Source of the DNA: Anagrus nilaparvatae
Lineage: Eukaryota; Arthropoda; Insecta; Hymenoptera; Mymaridae
NCBI GenBank assembly: GCA_022575985.1
Contig: JAKSXM010000269.1
Location: 992,001 to 1,056,000 of the forward strand
Direction: 5' to 3'
Length of the DNA: 64,000 nucleotides
Each line of letters opens with the position of its first letter. Position 1 is the first letter of the stretch. A program made the position numbers and the translations under genes. Positions 1 to 11,192 of this stretch are shown piece by piece. The notes beneath the pieces were generated by a model. The model made no database searches and was not told the DNA's origin. It saw nothing but the letters and a program-made list of their open reading frames with translations.

Positions 1-55
1 ACTATTAATGTATACTGTTTATTTGGTTTAATTTTTAAGTTTCATCTGTATAAAA

Positions 56-175
56 GTACGTATATATATACATGTGTATACAGTAATATATACATATATA
101 TATACATATATATAAAAATATACGTTATATAAAATCTTGTTATTGAAGAAATGAGAAATCTGATAAATATATATG
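56..175. repeat. AT/ATAC microsatellite
   Basis: A run of alternating TA, ATAC and ATAT units in AT-rich flanking sequence. I see no gene in bases 1-545; the short reading frame here is made of simple repeat. Confidence 0.7.
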
Positions 176-544
176 GCGGCTGACGCGTAGTTAGAGTTTG
201 AAATTTTTTTTTTCAAATTACACTATTTTTTTTTATGCTTTTTGTTTGTTTTGTATTGCACTTTAGTTAGTTTTATGATAAATCATTGTTTCTTACTATT
301 TTTTGTATTTTTTAAACAATTTATAGTGGTTTTTTTTATTTAAATTTACGGAGCGTGTATTAAATGTGTACTTCAGCCGTCGCAAAAACTCCACTTTTTT
401 AAAAAAGATTTAGATTTATTTAATATTACTGTTTTATCTGTTATTCAAAAAATTGTTACAGGAAAAATGATATTTTTTTAAAATTAATTTTAATTTTGTA
501 ATTATAAAAAGTTTGTTTATTGTTATTTTAAATTTAATTGTCGT

Positions 545-1015
545 TAAATATATTTTGGTACATTATGAAAAATATCTTATGAAAAAAGTAGTAATTTTTA
601 TTCGAAAGTCTCGGTGGTTTTATATTTGTAAAAAATTCACTTTTTAGAAATATTCGGTTAGGTCGGTGGTCCCATGTATGAAAAAGTATAAAAATAGAAA
701 TATTGTATTCTTTCGGTAAATACATTTTGAGCGTCTGTAATATGAAAAAAATAATATTTTTTATCTTAAAGTCACCTTTGTTTTATATATGTAAAAAAAT
801 CACTTTTTAGAAATATTTGGTTAGGTCGGTGGTCCCATGTATGAAAATGTATAAAATTAGAAAAATTTTATTCTGTCGTTAAATATATTTTGAGCGTCTG
901 TAATATGAAAAAAATAATTGTAAAAAATATGTAAAAAATTCACTTTTTAGAAATATTAGGTTAGGTCGCCCCATGTATGAAAAAGTATAGAATTAGAAAA
1001 ATCGTCTTTAAGTAG
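545..1015. repeat. Three imperfect tandem units of ~140-163 bp
   Basis: The landmark GGTTAGGTCGGTGGTCCCAT recurs from 656 and 819 and, shortened, from 959. Each copy is preceded by TCACTTTTTAGAAATATT and followed by a GTATGAAAA..GTATA motif. Spacing is 163 then 140 bp. It reads as a decayed minisatellite array or the tandem body of a non-autonomous element. No coding potential is seen. Confidence 0.75.
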
Positions 1016-1394
1016 TTTTTTAACTATTTCTCTTTAATGAAAGCATTAAATATAAAACCGAACTAAGTTTCTTTAGACAATCGTTTAATAAATAGAAAGC
1101 AATTAGGTTTTTACATTTTGATACAATCCATTTTAAAATATGAAGTGATGAAAATGACCACTTTTTGAGTTTTTAAAATTTGAACTTCTTAGCTTTAAAC
1201 AGTTGTAACTCAAATTGGCGAGCTCAAATTATAAAAAAAAACCGTGCCAACTAGCTGGCACTAAGGTTCCTCAAATAATGAGCTTAATACTTCAATATGC
1301 CACAGATATCGCCGATTACAAGCATGCAATCATACATACACTTCTATTAACTTTAAAAAGTTTCTTTTATTGATCTAAAATTTTGAAACAAATT

Positions 1395-1965
1395 TTCAAA
1401 ATATTAATCATCAGATCCGAGATATCGAGTAAAAACGATACTTCTAGATATCAGTACTTTCATGGAAAAAAATGATGTATTACATCCAATTTAAAAAGAA
1501 AAAAATTAGTTTGAGATTTTTGGATAAAAAAATTTTTGAAAAAAAAATTAGGTCCGAATTCCATAATGGTTGTAAAACATCACCAGTTAAAATATTTTTA
1601 AATATTAGTACTTTAACGGAATTAAATTAGGTATTGCACTAAAAAAAAAATATTGCAGTTTTTTTAAATTTTTTTGTTTTTTTAATTTTGAGAAAAAAAT
1701 TTTAAAAAAATTCGTTTTCAGATACAAAAAATTACTATAAACGAACTTTCTAAAACTAGTACTCTCATAGAAATAAATTAGGTACTACGTCCAAAAAGAA
1801 AAAAATATTTGGTGTTTTTTGTATTTTTTTGTAACGAAAATTTTGGTAAAAAAATTTTCAAAAAATTAATAATCAGATTCGAGATAACGAGTAAAAACCA
1901 TACTTTCAAATATAAATACTTTCATTGAAATAAATGACGTAATACATCCAAATTAAAAAAAAAAA
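1395..1965. repeat. Four diverged tandem units of ~154 bp
   Basis: The landmark AGTACTTTCATGGAAA-like motif recurs at about 1453, 1607, 1758 and 1915. It is each time preceded by a degenerate GAGATAACGAGTAAAAAC block and followed by a TACATCCAAATTAAAAA block. The copies are strongly diverged, so the array is old. No gene is seen. Confidence 0.7.
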
Positions 1966-1969
1966 AGTA

Positions 1970-2865
1970 CCTCGATTCTTATTAGGACAGTTGCTGGATG
2001 CTCTGCACCCTGGTGTATTTTTTCAACAAGAATGACGCAGAATGCTTTCCTTACGCATCCTCGAGGAATCGGCAATCAAAGGTGACCCGAAGGAATCTTC
2101 CACTTTATGTGCGACTCAAGCCACTTACGGGCCCTGCTTTAGCGCTGGCTCTAAGTATCGGCTCTTAGCATGGGGAGTTCCTGCCTGGAGCACAGCGTCG
2201 TAGACGCTAAGCGTTAGCTGCGGGTCCGCCATATCATTTAATTCGTGTGATATGGTCAAAGTGTGAAGGCCCGACTGAAGGAATCGGAGATGCTGTATGG
2301 AGCTTTCTAAGAACATCTGGGCCACCCTTATAAACAGGGTCTTGTGCCATCGTTTCTAAATAAGGTACATCGTACCATCGTGCACTCTTGACGGAACGCC
2401 ACAGAAAGCTGTCTAAAAGTACTTTTGAGGAATTCGGCTGGAGGAGTCCACTTTAGGAGGACTTAAAGAGGATCCCTGGATTTTTTGGCGGTAATCCCTA
2501 ATTGGATTCCTCCCTTGTCTCGTGACGGGCAAATAATATTGCGAGATGGTAGCAACCATGGAAGCGAGAGTCCGTCAAAACTGTTACACTACGGTGGAAA
2601 CCCTGTTATAGGGCGGGTACAGGTAGCGCACAATACCGTTTAATGTGACCAGTCATGGTGCTAGTGACGCAAGCATGCTCTGTAGGCGGGGGGTATCCAG
2701 AAAATCGGATGCCCCCTCATGAGGGGATAATCTCATGCCTAGTGCAGCACTTCAGGGCATCTGGAGGCCCCCTGATTTATGTGATGAATGTTCTGTCCTC
2801 CCCCTTCTCCCAGATAAGGCAGCTCTGTTTGGGGGTGGCAACCCTTTCCGACCTTCACGTGGTTT
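1970..2865 (+). mobile_element. 5'UTR-only relic of a diverged R1-type LINE
   Basis: This GC-richer island aligns in blocks with the 5'UTR of the LINE family that starts at 8241. GGCTCTTAGCATGGG with a following GAGCACAGCG block is shared with 8670-8715. The motif CCTTATAAACAGGG is shared with 8857-8870, TACCATCGTGCACTC with 8903-8917, and CGAGATGGTAGCAACCAT with 9065-9083. The blocks keep their order and approximate spacing, but the sequence is clearly diverged. No ORF1 or ORF2 follows: homology fades near 2865 and AT-rich DNA resumes. LINE copies usually lose the 5' end, so a 5'-only piece is unusual. It may be a non-autonomous derivative or a relic left by deletion. Confidence 0.65.
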
Positions 2866-3466
2866 TTTTTTAAATTGCATGCATGTAAATATAAGTGATG
2901 TGAAAAACATAAAAGACGCGATATTTTTTGGCGCGTTATAGTTTGTAAATATACATAAATAATTGTATACATATAAGTCAATATCGATTAAGACGCGTTA
3001 AATAGGAATTCGTTTTTTTTTCTCGAAAGTTCAACAAAAATAGAAAATGAAAATTTGCCGGGAATTTTTGTGAAAGGTGAGACGACGAGTTTATACCAGT
3101 TATACATCTTTGTTTTTTTTACCGGTTCGTAAATATACATGTAGTATATGCGAGTGTGTGTGTGATGAGGTAGCACATAAAAACCGCGTTTTTTCTTTTC
3201 TATCATTTCTCTTTCTCCCTCTAAATAAATCACATATATCTTATATAGCGGACGTGCGCTTACATGTGTGAGATTCGCAGACGCTGTGTAATACTAAGAA
3301 TTTAAATTCAGAGAAAAACCTGAACTTTTGTACGAAGAAATAAAAACGAATTTCCTAAATTTTTAAAATTTAACGAATGCGAAATTAAGAGAATTTTTTT
3401 CTTGATTGAGAGATAAATAATATAGCTATATACATATATATATCTTAATACAATATATATTTGAAA
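2866..3466. other. AT-rich spacer, no gene seen
   Basis: AT-rich sequence with short GTGT and ATAT runs. The open frames are short, of low complexity, and show no recognisable domain. Confidence 0.5.
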
Positions 3467-4245
3467 ATTTATTTGAATGTCTGTCTGTCTGTCTGTCTCC
3501 TCATCACGCAAGAACCGCCGAACCAATTGGCATGAAACCGGAGTCAATATGAAGAAAAAAAATCCGCGGGAGACATAGGCTATAGATTTTCTGCTCAGCT
3601 ATCGTAGTTTTTGAGATATTTAATTTTTAGGTTTTTTTGATATTGATAAAATTTTTTAAAATTTTGAAATAAATTAAAATATCTTGAGACTATTGACAAA
3701 TTTTATTGTCACAAGTTTGTACTATTCGATTCGGCACCAATTTTTACGTATTCTCCTAAATTTTTATTCAAAACGGAGGTATCTTAAAAATTTTTTTTTA
3801 ATTTTTTATTTTTTATGGTATTTTTAATAATTTATTTGTGTGCCTGCGTGTTTGTCTGTACCCTAATGACTGAAGAACCACAAATCCAATTGACATGAAA
3901 TCAGGGTCAAAGTATAGAAAAAAAGTCTGTGGGTGACATAGGCCATAGATTTTCTATTCAGCTATCGTAGTTTTTGCGGTGTTTAATTTTTAGTATTTTT
4001 GAACTTGATAAAATTTTTTAAAATTTTAAAAAAAATTGAAATATTTGGAGACTATTGACAAATTTTATTGTCACAAATTTGAAGTATTCGATTCGGCACT
4101 AATTTTTACGTATTCTCCTAAATTTTTATTTAAAACGGAGGTTTCTTTAAAATTTTATAAAATATTTTCAAAGCTGGGAAAAAAATTTTTTTCATTTTTT
4201 TATTTTTTATGGTATTTTTAATAATTTATTTGTGTGCCTGTGTTA
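3467..4245. repeat. Two tandem 363-bp units plus a partial third
   Basis: The block GACATAGGCTATAGATTTTC at 3572 recurs as GACATAGGCCATAGATTTTC at 3935. AGCTATCGTAGTTTTTG, GAGACTATTGACAAATTTTA, CACTAATTTTTACGTATTCT and CTAAATTTTTATT recur in the same order. A third unit starts at about 4215 (TTATTTGTGTGCCTG) and stops. The first unit opens with (GTCT)n. The array lies upstream of a Helitron-like 3' terminus (4641-4677) and is probably the internal array of one non-autonomous element. Confidence 0.8.
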
Positions 4246-4640
4246 AATGAACGAAATTACATAAAACCGATGTTAAAATAAAATTAAAATAAAAAATGTT
4301 TACTATTTTTGTTGAAAGATTAAATTTTAATGTCTATCGCAGTGCCAAAAATATCTACACAAACTTTTTCTAATTGAAATATTCAACACACTATGTAAAG
4401 TGATATTTTTTTATGCTATTATATGAAAGAAATTATTTATTTAATATTTTAAATGGTGTGTTAAATACTTTGACTAAAAAAAAATTTATGTTGAACTTTT
4501 CGGCACAACGATTTTTGGTATTTAATGATTCTGCAAAACTTTTTTGTGTAGAATTATTGATTTGTCGAATAAGTGTTGGTCAGATCCAATAAGTGTTGGT
4601 CATTTTTTTAAGCAACACAAACAGAAGTAAATGCAACACA

Positions 4641-4677
4641 GGGGGGGGGGCGAAGCCCCCCCTATCACCTATGCTAG
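4641..4677 (+). mobile_element. Putative Helitron-type 3' terminus
   Basis: A G7C/GC7 hairpin with a GAA loop (4644-4662) is followed after 11 nt by CTAG and then T. Autonomous and non-autonomous Helitrons end in a GC-rich hairpin about 10-12 nt before CTRR and insert between A and T. The 5' end (TC after A) was not located. Bases 4678-5057 downstream are AT-rich with nothing recognisable. Confidence 0.55.
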
Positions 4678-5057
4678 TATATGTATAATACATAAAAATG
4701 AAAATAAAAAGAGCAGAAATGTATATATACCGGTAAATAGCTGAGAAATTTCTTGCGCGGACCTTTTCCCGCTTATTAATAATTACTTAAAATTCGCTGT
4801 ATGTGTATGCGTGTGCATTTGTTCTGTATGTGCTAATATATACAAGCATGAACGTTTAAATAATTTTTTTTATTAAAAAAAAAAAAAATATATAAATAAA
4901 GTGTATGTACATACTTACATACACAGCATGTATATACATAGAAAGATATGAATTTATGTGTTATTTTTTTAATAAACATAAAAATTTTAGTGATTTTTTT
5001 AATGAAATATTTCAGATAAACAAAAACTATCATTAAACTATTTTAACTATCATTAAA

Positions 5058-5119
5058 CAAATTTTCATAATGGAATAGTAAAAGTGATAGCACTTTTACT
5101 ATTCCATTATGAAAATTTG
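5058..5119. repeat. Perfect 29-bp inverted repeat with 4-nt loop
   Basis: The arm 5058-5086 is the exact reverse complement of 5091-5119, with ATAG between. It could extrude as a cruciform. It may be a head-to-head pair of element termini or a small foldback. Sequence 5120-5240 to its right is more GC-rich than its surroundings; 5240-5652 is AT-rich. No gene is seen in either. Confidence 0.9.
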
Positions 5120-5652
5120 GGATTGAGAGAGGCTCATCCCGAAGAGATCGTTACGGTCAGAGCAGACGAGGATGTGAACTGTCTAGTTACGGAAAGCAGA
5201 AGAGCATATAAGATAGGTGTGTGGTAGTTTTAGTACCGCTTTTTTTTGATAAGTTTTTTTGATTAAGAAAATTTTTTTGTGACGTCAATTTTTTTTATTT
5301 AATTAAGAAAAAAAAAATAATAATAGTAATTAAATGGAATTAAAATTTTAACAAATATTTATATATATATATAAATAAAAAAAAATATGTTTTTATTCAT
5401 GAATTTTTTTAAAATTTTTCAACAATTTGCTGGTTTGCTGGTACATAAAGATTTTTTGTGTTCATAATTCTTTTGTACTTGCAATACTGATTCTGAATAC
5501 ATATTGTGTTCATATGTACGACGGATCGATCATTCCTAAAAAAATCATGCTTGTGTTAAGTAGATTAATACGGAATTTTTCTTTCAAAAAAATACTTAAA
5601 ATTTTATTTCTCCTAACTAGCGGCTTCTAAAATTGGAGATAGCGACTTCAAA

Positions 5653-7170
5653 ATGATCGTCAACACTATCGACGATATTGAATCGCAAGAAGGAAAGTTG
5701 GAGATTCCTACTCAAATCCAGCGCAAGACCGTTGGGTATGCAGATGATGAGATGCTAAATGCAAATAAAGATGAAAATGCGGGAAGAGAAGAAGAGATTG
5801 ATAGTTCAGATGAGCTTCTTGCAGATGAAAATTGAAAAAATTATTGAGACCCCACCAGTCGGTAAAAATAAACCTATTATTAAAAGTGTTGTACATGGTG
5901 GTTTCTTTCTGCAGAAGAACTTTGATGTATCTAAAATTAATAAAACTAATAAAAATCTTTCTATTTCAGATGAGAATCAAAAATCTAAAAATGAGAAAAA
6001 GAAAAAATTAGATGCGTTATTGGATAAAAAAATTAAAAAGATGATGAGAAGTTTAAAAAATTAACAGATGAGATAACCAAAGAGTCCAAAGATCAGATTG
6101 AAACTTTGAAAAAGCAACAGCAGGCTAATTTACAGAGGGTCACTGATCACATAGAGAATGTGGTACTTAAGGTTGATGAAAAGATGAGCAATCTGAATGA
6201 AAAGAAGGATGAGATCAAAAGTTTAAAGGCTCAGGTTGAAACCTTGAAGCGAAAGATTGAAACCTTGAAAAGACGTGATGCTAGAAAAGATGAGGTGAGA
6301 CTTAGAGATAATTTTAATGTGTTTAATTCAACGATGGTACTTGTTACGACGCGTAACCCAAATTTCGATAATATTAAATCATTGATTGCAGATGAGGTTA
6401 AAAAATTAAATCAAAGATATATTTCATTAAGAATCGAATTAAATAGCGGTTAGTCTATTGTTAAAGATTTAAAAGACGTGATTAAGACCGAATTGTCACA
6501 TGGAGACTCAGGTGCACGACGTGATTATAAACTAAGAACTAAATGGCAATTTGAACATTTTATGGATTATATCGGTTCGGAGCTTAGAACTAAAGGATTG
6601 TTATATGTGATAGATCTTACAGTAGAAGCAAATAAAGATATTGTTGAGAAAACGAAAGAATATCATAAATATACAATTCGGGATATCTTAATTAATCGTA
6701 TAGACAAGATCTATCACAATAAAATACTTGATTTAAAAGATCCGGGAAAAATTTTAGAAAAGATTAAAGAATTAAAAAGATTTGAAAACAATATAACTTC
6801 CTTAGATTTAAGAAAGCAACTGTATAATGTATAGTATCGCCCCAATAAAGAAAAGGCTACAGAGTTCTGGGATCGATACGATTAGATTTTAAGAAATTAC
6901 AATAATATCCCAGGTGCTCCGTCTTTATCGGATCAAAAAATCCGAGACGCGTTTTATCAAGTCATCGAAAAAAATTTACCTCAGGTATCTCAGTTGGATT
7001 ACTTAAACACAAGCCTAACTAGTAATAGATTGTCGTATGATAACCTGAAACGTTATAATAGGGCAACACCTGGACAATCTAGCCAAGCTTTAGCGACGCG
7101 GCCAGTAAACATAAACGAGATGCGATGCTACAATTATGACACTTATGGTCACATAGGAAAGCAGTGTAAT
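5653..7170 (+). pseudogene. Decayed retrotransposon gag (probably Copia-type)
   Basis: Successive open frames form one broken polyprotein: 5653-5835 (frame 1), 5759-6064 (frame 2), then frame 1 again with in-frame stops at 6451 and 6832 and near 6881. The order is an acidic N-terminus, a coiled coil at about 6106-6290 (repeated ETLK heptads), a helical Gag-like core (6478-6990, including KEKATEFWDRYD and YNNIPGAPSLSDQ), and a zinc knuckle at about 7120-7165 reading C-Y-N-Y-D-T-Y-G-H-I-G-K-Q-C. The second cysteine is replaced by tyrosine, so the CCHC is broken. No protease, RT or integrase follows. Family placement is inference from the style of the Gag core; it is clearly non-functional. Confidence 0.65.
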
Positions 7171-7474
7171 CGTAACACAGCTTTTTCCTTCCCTCTCTTT
7201 CTGTAGGGCTCCGTGTGCGACCACAAGTGCCCGCCTACAAGCGACACCTAGCCGGTCAGTCAGTCTGTCTTGTACAGTTGAACGAAACGTATCACTTGTA
7301 TTTAATCTTTTTTCTTACTAATTATTATTATAATAAATATTGTATTTGATGAGTAAACGACGAGTCTTTAATAAACTTTATTATTAAATAATAAAATAAG
7401 TGTATTTCATTTAATAGAAATAAAACCACACTCTGCAACCTTTAATATTCTATCATAAGTCAACAGAAGTTCCC
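7171..7474. other. Possible LTR or 3' remnant after the gag relic
   Basis: Moderately GC-rich sequence (GGGCTCCGTGTGCGACC) passes into AT-rich sequence with AATAAA-type signals, as in many LTRs. No second copy lies in the window, so LTR status is unproven. The segment ends where the 3.7-kb tandem duplication starts. Confidence 0.3.
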
Positions 7475-8204
7475 TTCTTAAAATAAAATTCATATAAAAT
7501 TTCCCATGAGGAAACATTTTTAATCTTATACAAGTAAAAAAAATAATTCCGCCGATTAATCAATTTAAATATAAATTATTGTTCAAAAAAGTCAAAGAAC
7601 AATTATAATCTTGTAAATGTTTCCGGTATTTTAAATTTAAGAGTTTTATCTTGATTAATTTTGTCGAATACATTACTCATATCTTTTAAAATACCTTTTT
7701 AAATAATTATTCGTAATGCTATTAATGTAGAGTTCTAAATATTTAATTTAAGAAAAGTGCTCTTGTTGACTTATATAAATATTTTATTTTAAGAAAAGTG
7801 TTCTTGTTGACTTATAAAATTCATAGATAAAAAATTTTTATTTTTTAGACATTCAAATTACCGGATCAGTGGTCGAAATCTCCATTTTCTGGCGTCCTGA
7901 AGCGTCCTGAAATTTCAAATTTATCAGGAAATTTTCAAAAGGCGTATCTATTGAAAATATATTTTTTTGCATCCAAGGAAAAAAATAGGCAGTTAGGTAT
8001 AACAGTAGGAAATCCTAATTTTCTTTCTGAAATAAATGTTTAAAAAAAGGCAGGGGGATAAAATCTAAGCTTTCCTTAAGTCTTTTTTAATTGATTTTAA
8101 TAACTGCTGCAAATTTTAAGCAATTGAAGCTACTTGCTTGAAATTTCAAGCAGCTAATTTCAATTTAAGCACAAGCAAAGTAGACTAGCCGTGTGTAATA
8201 ATAA

Positions 8205-8207
<3 letters not shown>

Positions 8208-8235
<28 letters not shown>

Positions 8236-8240
8236 AATAA
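8208..8240. repeat. (TAA)n microsatellite at the 5' end of segment A
   Basis: About ten TAA units with one AAA interruption abut the first base of the LINE (CTCCGC at 8241). The same tract occurs at 11934-11966 before segment B. Similar tracts lie at 17515-17548, 19541-19599 and 24915-24933. Confidence 0.85.
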
Positions 8241-11192
8241 CTCCGCTAAACCGGTCCCAAGCCCGGAGCCTCATAAGGCTGAGGAAGGAGGAGGGTGGTT
8301 CAGGCCGCCTTTTTTCAAGGTTGAACTAGAATCAAGGATGTAGGATATAGCTCTCTGGAACAACTGAGGCTGCCCTATAAATCGGGTCTCATGCCTTGCA
8401 TTTCTCTAGGGACATGCTCTATGCTGTACCCCATGCGTCCATGTTAGGAATGCCGCAGACTGCTCATGGTTACGCTATAAGCGGTTCTGGAATAACTGAG
8501 GCTGCCCTATAAACCGGGTTTTATGCCTTGTCTTTCCCTCGAGCATTCTTGACAAGCATGCAGCCACAGACTGCTATCCTAAACTATCCTTGAGGAAGAG
8601 GCACATTAAAGGGGCTCCAAGGTTTTCTCGATTGCGATTTAAGCCACATACAGGGTTGCCTTAGGCCTGACGTATTGGCTCTTAGCATGGGAGAATCCCA
8701 CCTCGAGCACAGCGACGTAGCCGATTAAAGGTAGTCGCGAGTCCCGCTAAATCATGACTGCAGGTTGTTTTATTTTTTTCTGGTTTAGTAATGTGTGAAG
8801 GTGCGGCCAGAATATTCCGCAACACTAGACAAGCTCTCTGAGAACATCTAGGCCGCCCTTATAAACAGGGCTCTGTGCCTTCGCTTCTTAATTAGGTACT
8901 TGTACCATCGTGCACTCAAATAAGTGCCGCAGAAAGCCGTCATGTGTTCCCGAAGATTCTGGCTGGGGGCATTATTCTGGAATGAACTTATGGGGGGTCT
9001 TTGGATCATTCAGACGTGACTTCCAGATTAGTTCTCCCCCTGTCTCACGACGGGCTAGAATATCGCGAGATGGTAAGCAACCATAGTGGTAAAAATCCAC
9101 CAAATTGTCACCCGGCCCACACGACGGGTCAAGAATGACCGTGTGATGCTAGACAGACATGGAGCGAAGGTGAATATCCTCCCATCTGCAGGACTGACAT
9201 CGACCGCCACCCTGGGACTGGTACCTAGGGCGTTGACCGGTGAAAGACCGAACACCAATTCCACTAATTACAACCTTTTTTCTTTTTAAATTTTATTTAC
9301 AGATACACTAACAATAGCTCTATTTACAGGTTATCAACCAAACGGCGTAATGCCCCCGATCATCGCGGCTCGCGGTGGTCGGCCCCCCGAATCGGGATGG
9401 CAACCTCCGTAGAGGGTACAGGTCAAAAACTGGGAACTGCACCTCCAGGCCGCCGGATAGTACAGGAGCCCGGAGCTGTCTAGCTAACAGGTCTGGCTGC
9501 TCTATCAGCCGGCGCATAATCTCGTTTTCCGTAGTAGTGCCGGGTAGCGCCCGGGTAGGGCCCTGCTGCGGGGAGCGGGGGGCTTTCCACAAGGCCACTA
9601 CGCTAGGGGACACCCGGTTGGGGGGGCCGACCATTGCGAGACAACCGCGTTGATTGGCTGCTTTACGTTTCGCATTCAATCACACAAGACAGAACAGGTT
9701 AGAAGGAGAAAACATTTTTAAAAATAACGATGAAGCAAAACAATAATGAACAGGTTCAAAGCGTGCAGGGACCGCAAATGAACAACAACCAACAGGGCCC
9801 CCTAGCCCTAACAAACTCAAACGAAGCTGACCCAGTAGAACAAATGAGGCGGGATAAGCTCAAAGTGACGCCTAGATGGAGCACTCGATTATCTCGGCTC
9901 ATGGAAAATGATGGTATGCAGGATATTCTTGCAAAATATAGCGATGTCCAACAAGCCTTCAAAGAAACCCAGGCAGCTAAAGGTCTGGATACTGTAAGAG
10001 AAGGCTTTATTGCTGAAAAGGGATATTACGGCAAACTTCTGGAGGCCATAATCGAAATGGAGTATCAGTTCGGCTATGTTCAGAAGAACGCGAGCATGGT
10101 GATAAAAAATGGAGTTCGGAAGTTTGCCAGCGTAGTGGAGCAGCTGGTATTGATTAAGGAGCAGCAAACTAAAGCAGTATCTGCGATATATGAAGCCCTC
10201 CTTAAAGAAATGAACGGGAAAGGCTCGCTTAAAAGGCCCCGCCCGACATCATCTCCCGAGAGCTCACCAGGCAACGGGGGGAACACGGGGAAAAAGATGA
10301 ACGAGGTTACCCAATCGAATGAAGAACTGTCTGAATTCGATCAGGGAATACAAAATGTAGAGCTCTCAATAACTGAGAAAAACAGGAAGGAGCTACAAGG
10401 GCAAAGAAAGAGGAAAAAAGTGCTCCAGGAAGAAGAAAACAGAAAGAGGCTTCAAGAGCAACGTGAGAAGCTCCAGCAGCAGCAAAAGAGACAGAAGGAA
10501 TGGCGTGAAAAACGCTTATTAGAAGAAAGAATAATCCAAGAAGGGTCGGATAAATCGAAGCCGAACGCAACGGCTCTCGATCGGTCTTCCACTGATCACC
10601 ATGATCTAGTGAAATTGACAAACCACCCTGGGGTAGACGAGTCTCCAATGGAAACTCAAATTTCGGAAGAGGACCAAGACAGTTTACGTGAGCAAGACAA
10701 TTCACGTAAGCAAAATAATGCAAACGGTCCCAAAAGGATCAGCAAGGCCGAAAAAAAAAGGAGGAAAAAACAAAAAAAGCTGCAGCTTCAACAGGGAAAC
10801 CAGGTAACTGAAACCCCAAGCCAGTTGCAAAAACAGGCTCAGGTAGAAAAAACACCCAATAAAGTGAATACCTGGGAAAAACCCAAAAAGAAGCAGAAAG
10901 CTAAGAAGAAGAATACTCAGCAGCCAAAAAGGCCTGCTGAAACGGTCAGTACCAAGCCGAGTAGGCGTAGGTACAAAAAGAGGATGGAGGCCTTACTTAT
11001 AAAGCCAGCAGCAGGCCATACATACGAGGAAACTCTTCTTAGTATTAAGAAGAACGTCCAGCTTGAAGATTCGGGGGCTAAAGTCCATCGAATCCGCAAG
11101 ACGCAAGGCGGCAGCGTCCTCATCGAGCTGGAGTCGATATTGGACTCCGGCAAACTGCAGGAAGCAGTTCAAGCGGTAACGGGCCCTGATTC
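8241..11192 (+). mobile_element. R1-clade LINE segment A (5'UTR and truncated ORF1)
   Basis: The element starts CTCCGCTAAACC right after (TAA)n. Its 1489-nt 5'UTR is identical to that of B. ORF1 begins at 9730 and is cut at 11192 by the duplication breakpoint. ORF2 and the 3'UTR are missing. Confidence 0.85.
8367..8880 (+). promoter_or_regulatory. Three repeats of a TATAAAY-loop hairpin in the LINE 5'UTR
   Basis: The element AGGC-nn-CCCT-ATAAAY-nGGG-n-GCCT occurs at 8367-8396, 8499-8528 and 8850-8880. The outer stem is AGGC/GCCT. The inner stem is CCC/GGG, or GCCCT/AGGGC in the third copy. The loop TATAAA(Y) is constant. The diverged relic at 2319-2348 has ACCCT/AGGGT, a compensatory change that keeps the pairing. 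It also occurs in B (+3726) and D (first two copies). The role is unknown; RNA structure for translation, packaging or ORF1 binding is plausible. Confidence 0.5.

Larger units (their letters stand above)
7475..11192 (+). repeat. Tandem duplication, copy 1 (3718 bp)
   Basis: This segment equals 11201-14918 at an offset of 3726 bp. It holds ~730 bp of AT-rich flanking DNA, a (TAA)n tract (8208-8240) and the first 2952 bp of LINE segment A. The stretches I compared show no difference, and the shared part of ORF1 is identical. It ends abruptly inside ORF1, and 8 bp (TAAGTAAT, 11193-11200) separate it from copy 2. Confidence 0.9.

Noticed and set aside
9320..9679. 119-aa minus-strand and 92-aa plus-strand frames in the LINE 5'UTR, repeated near 13.0-13.4 and 25.1-25.4 kb
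   Set aside because: They recur only because the 5'UTR is repeated, overlap each other on opposite strands, and have no domain.
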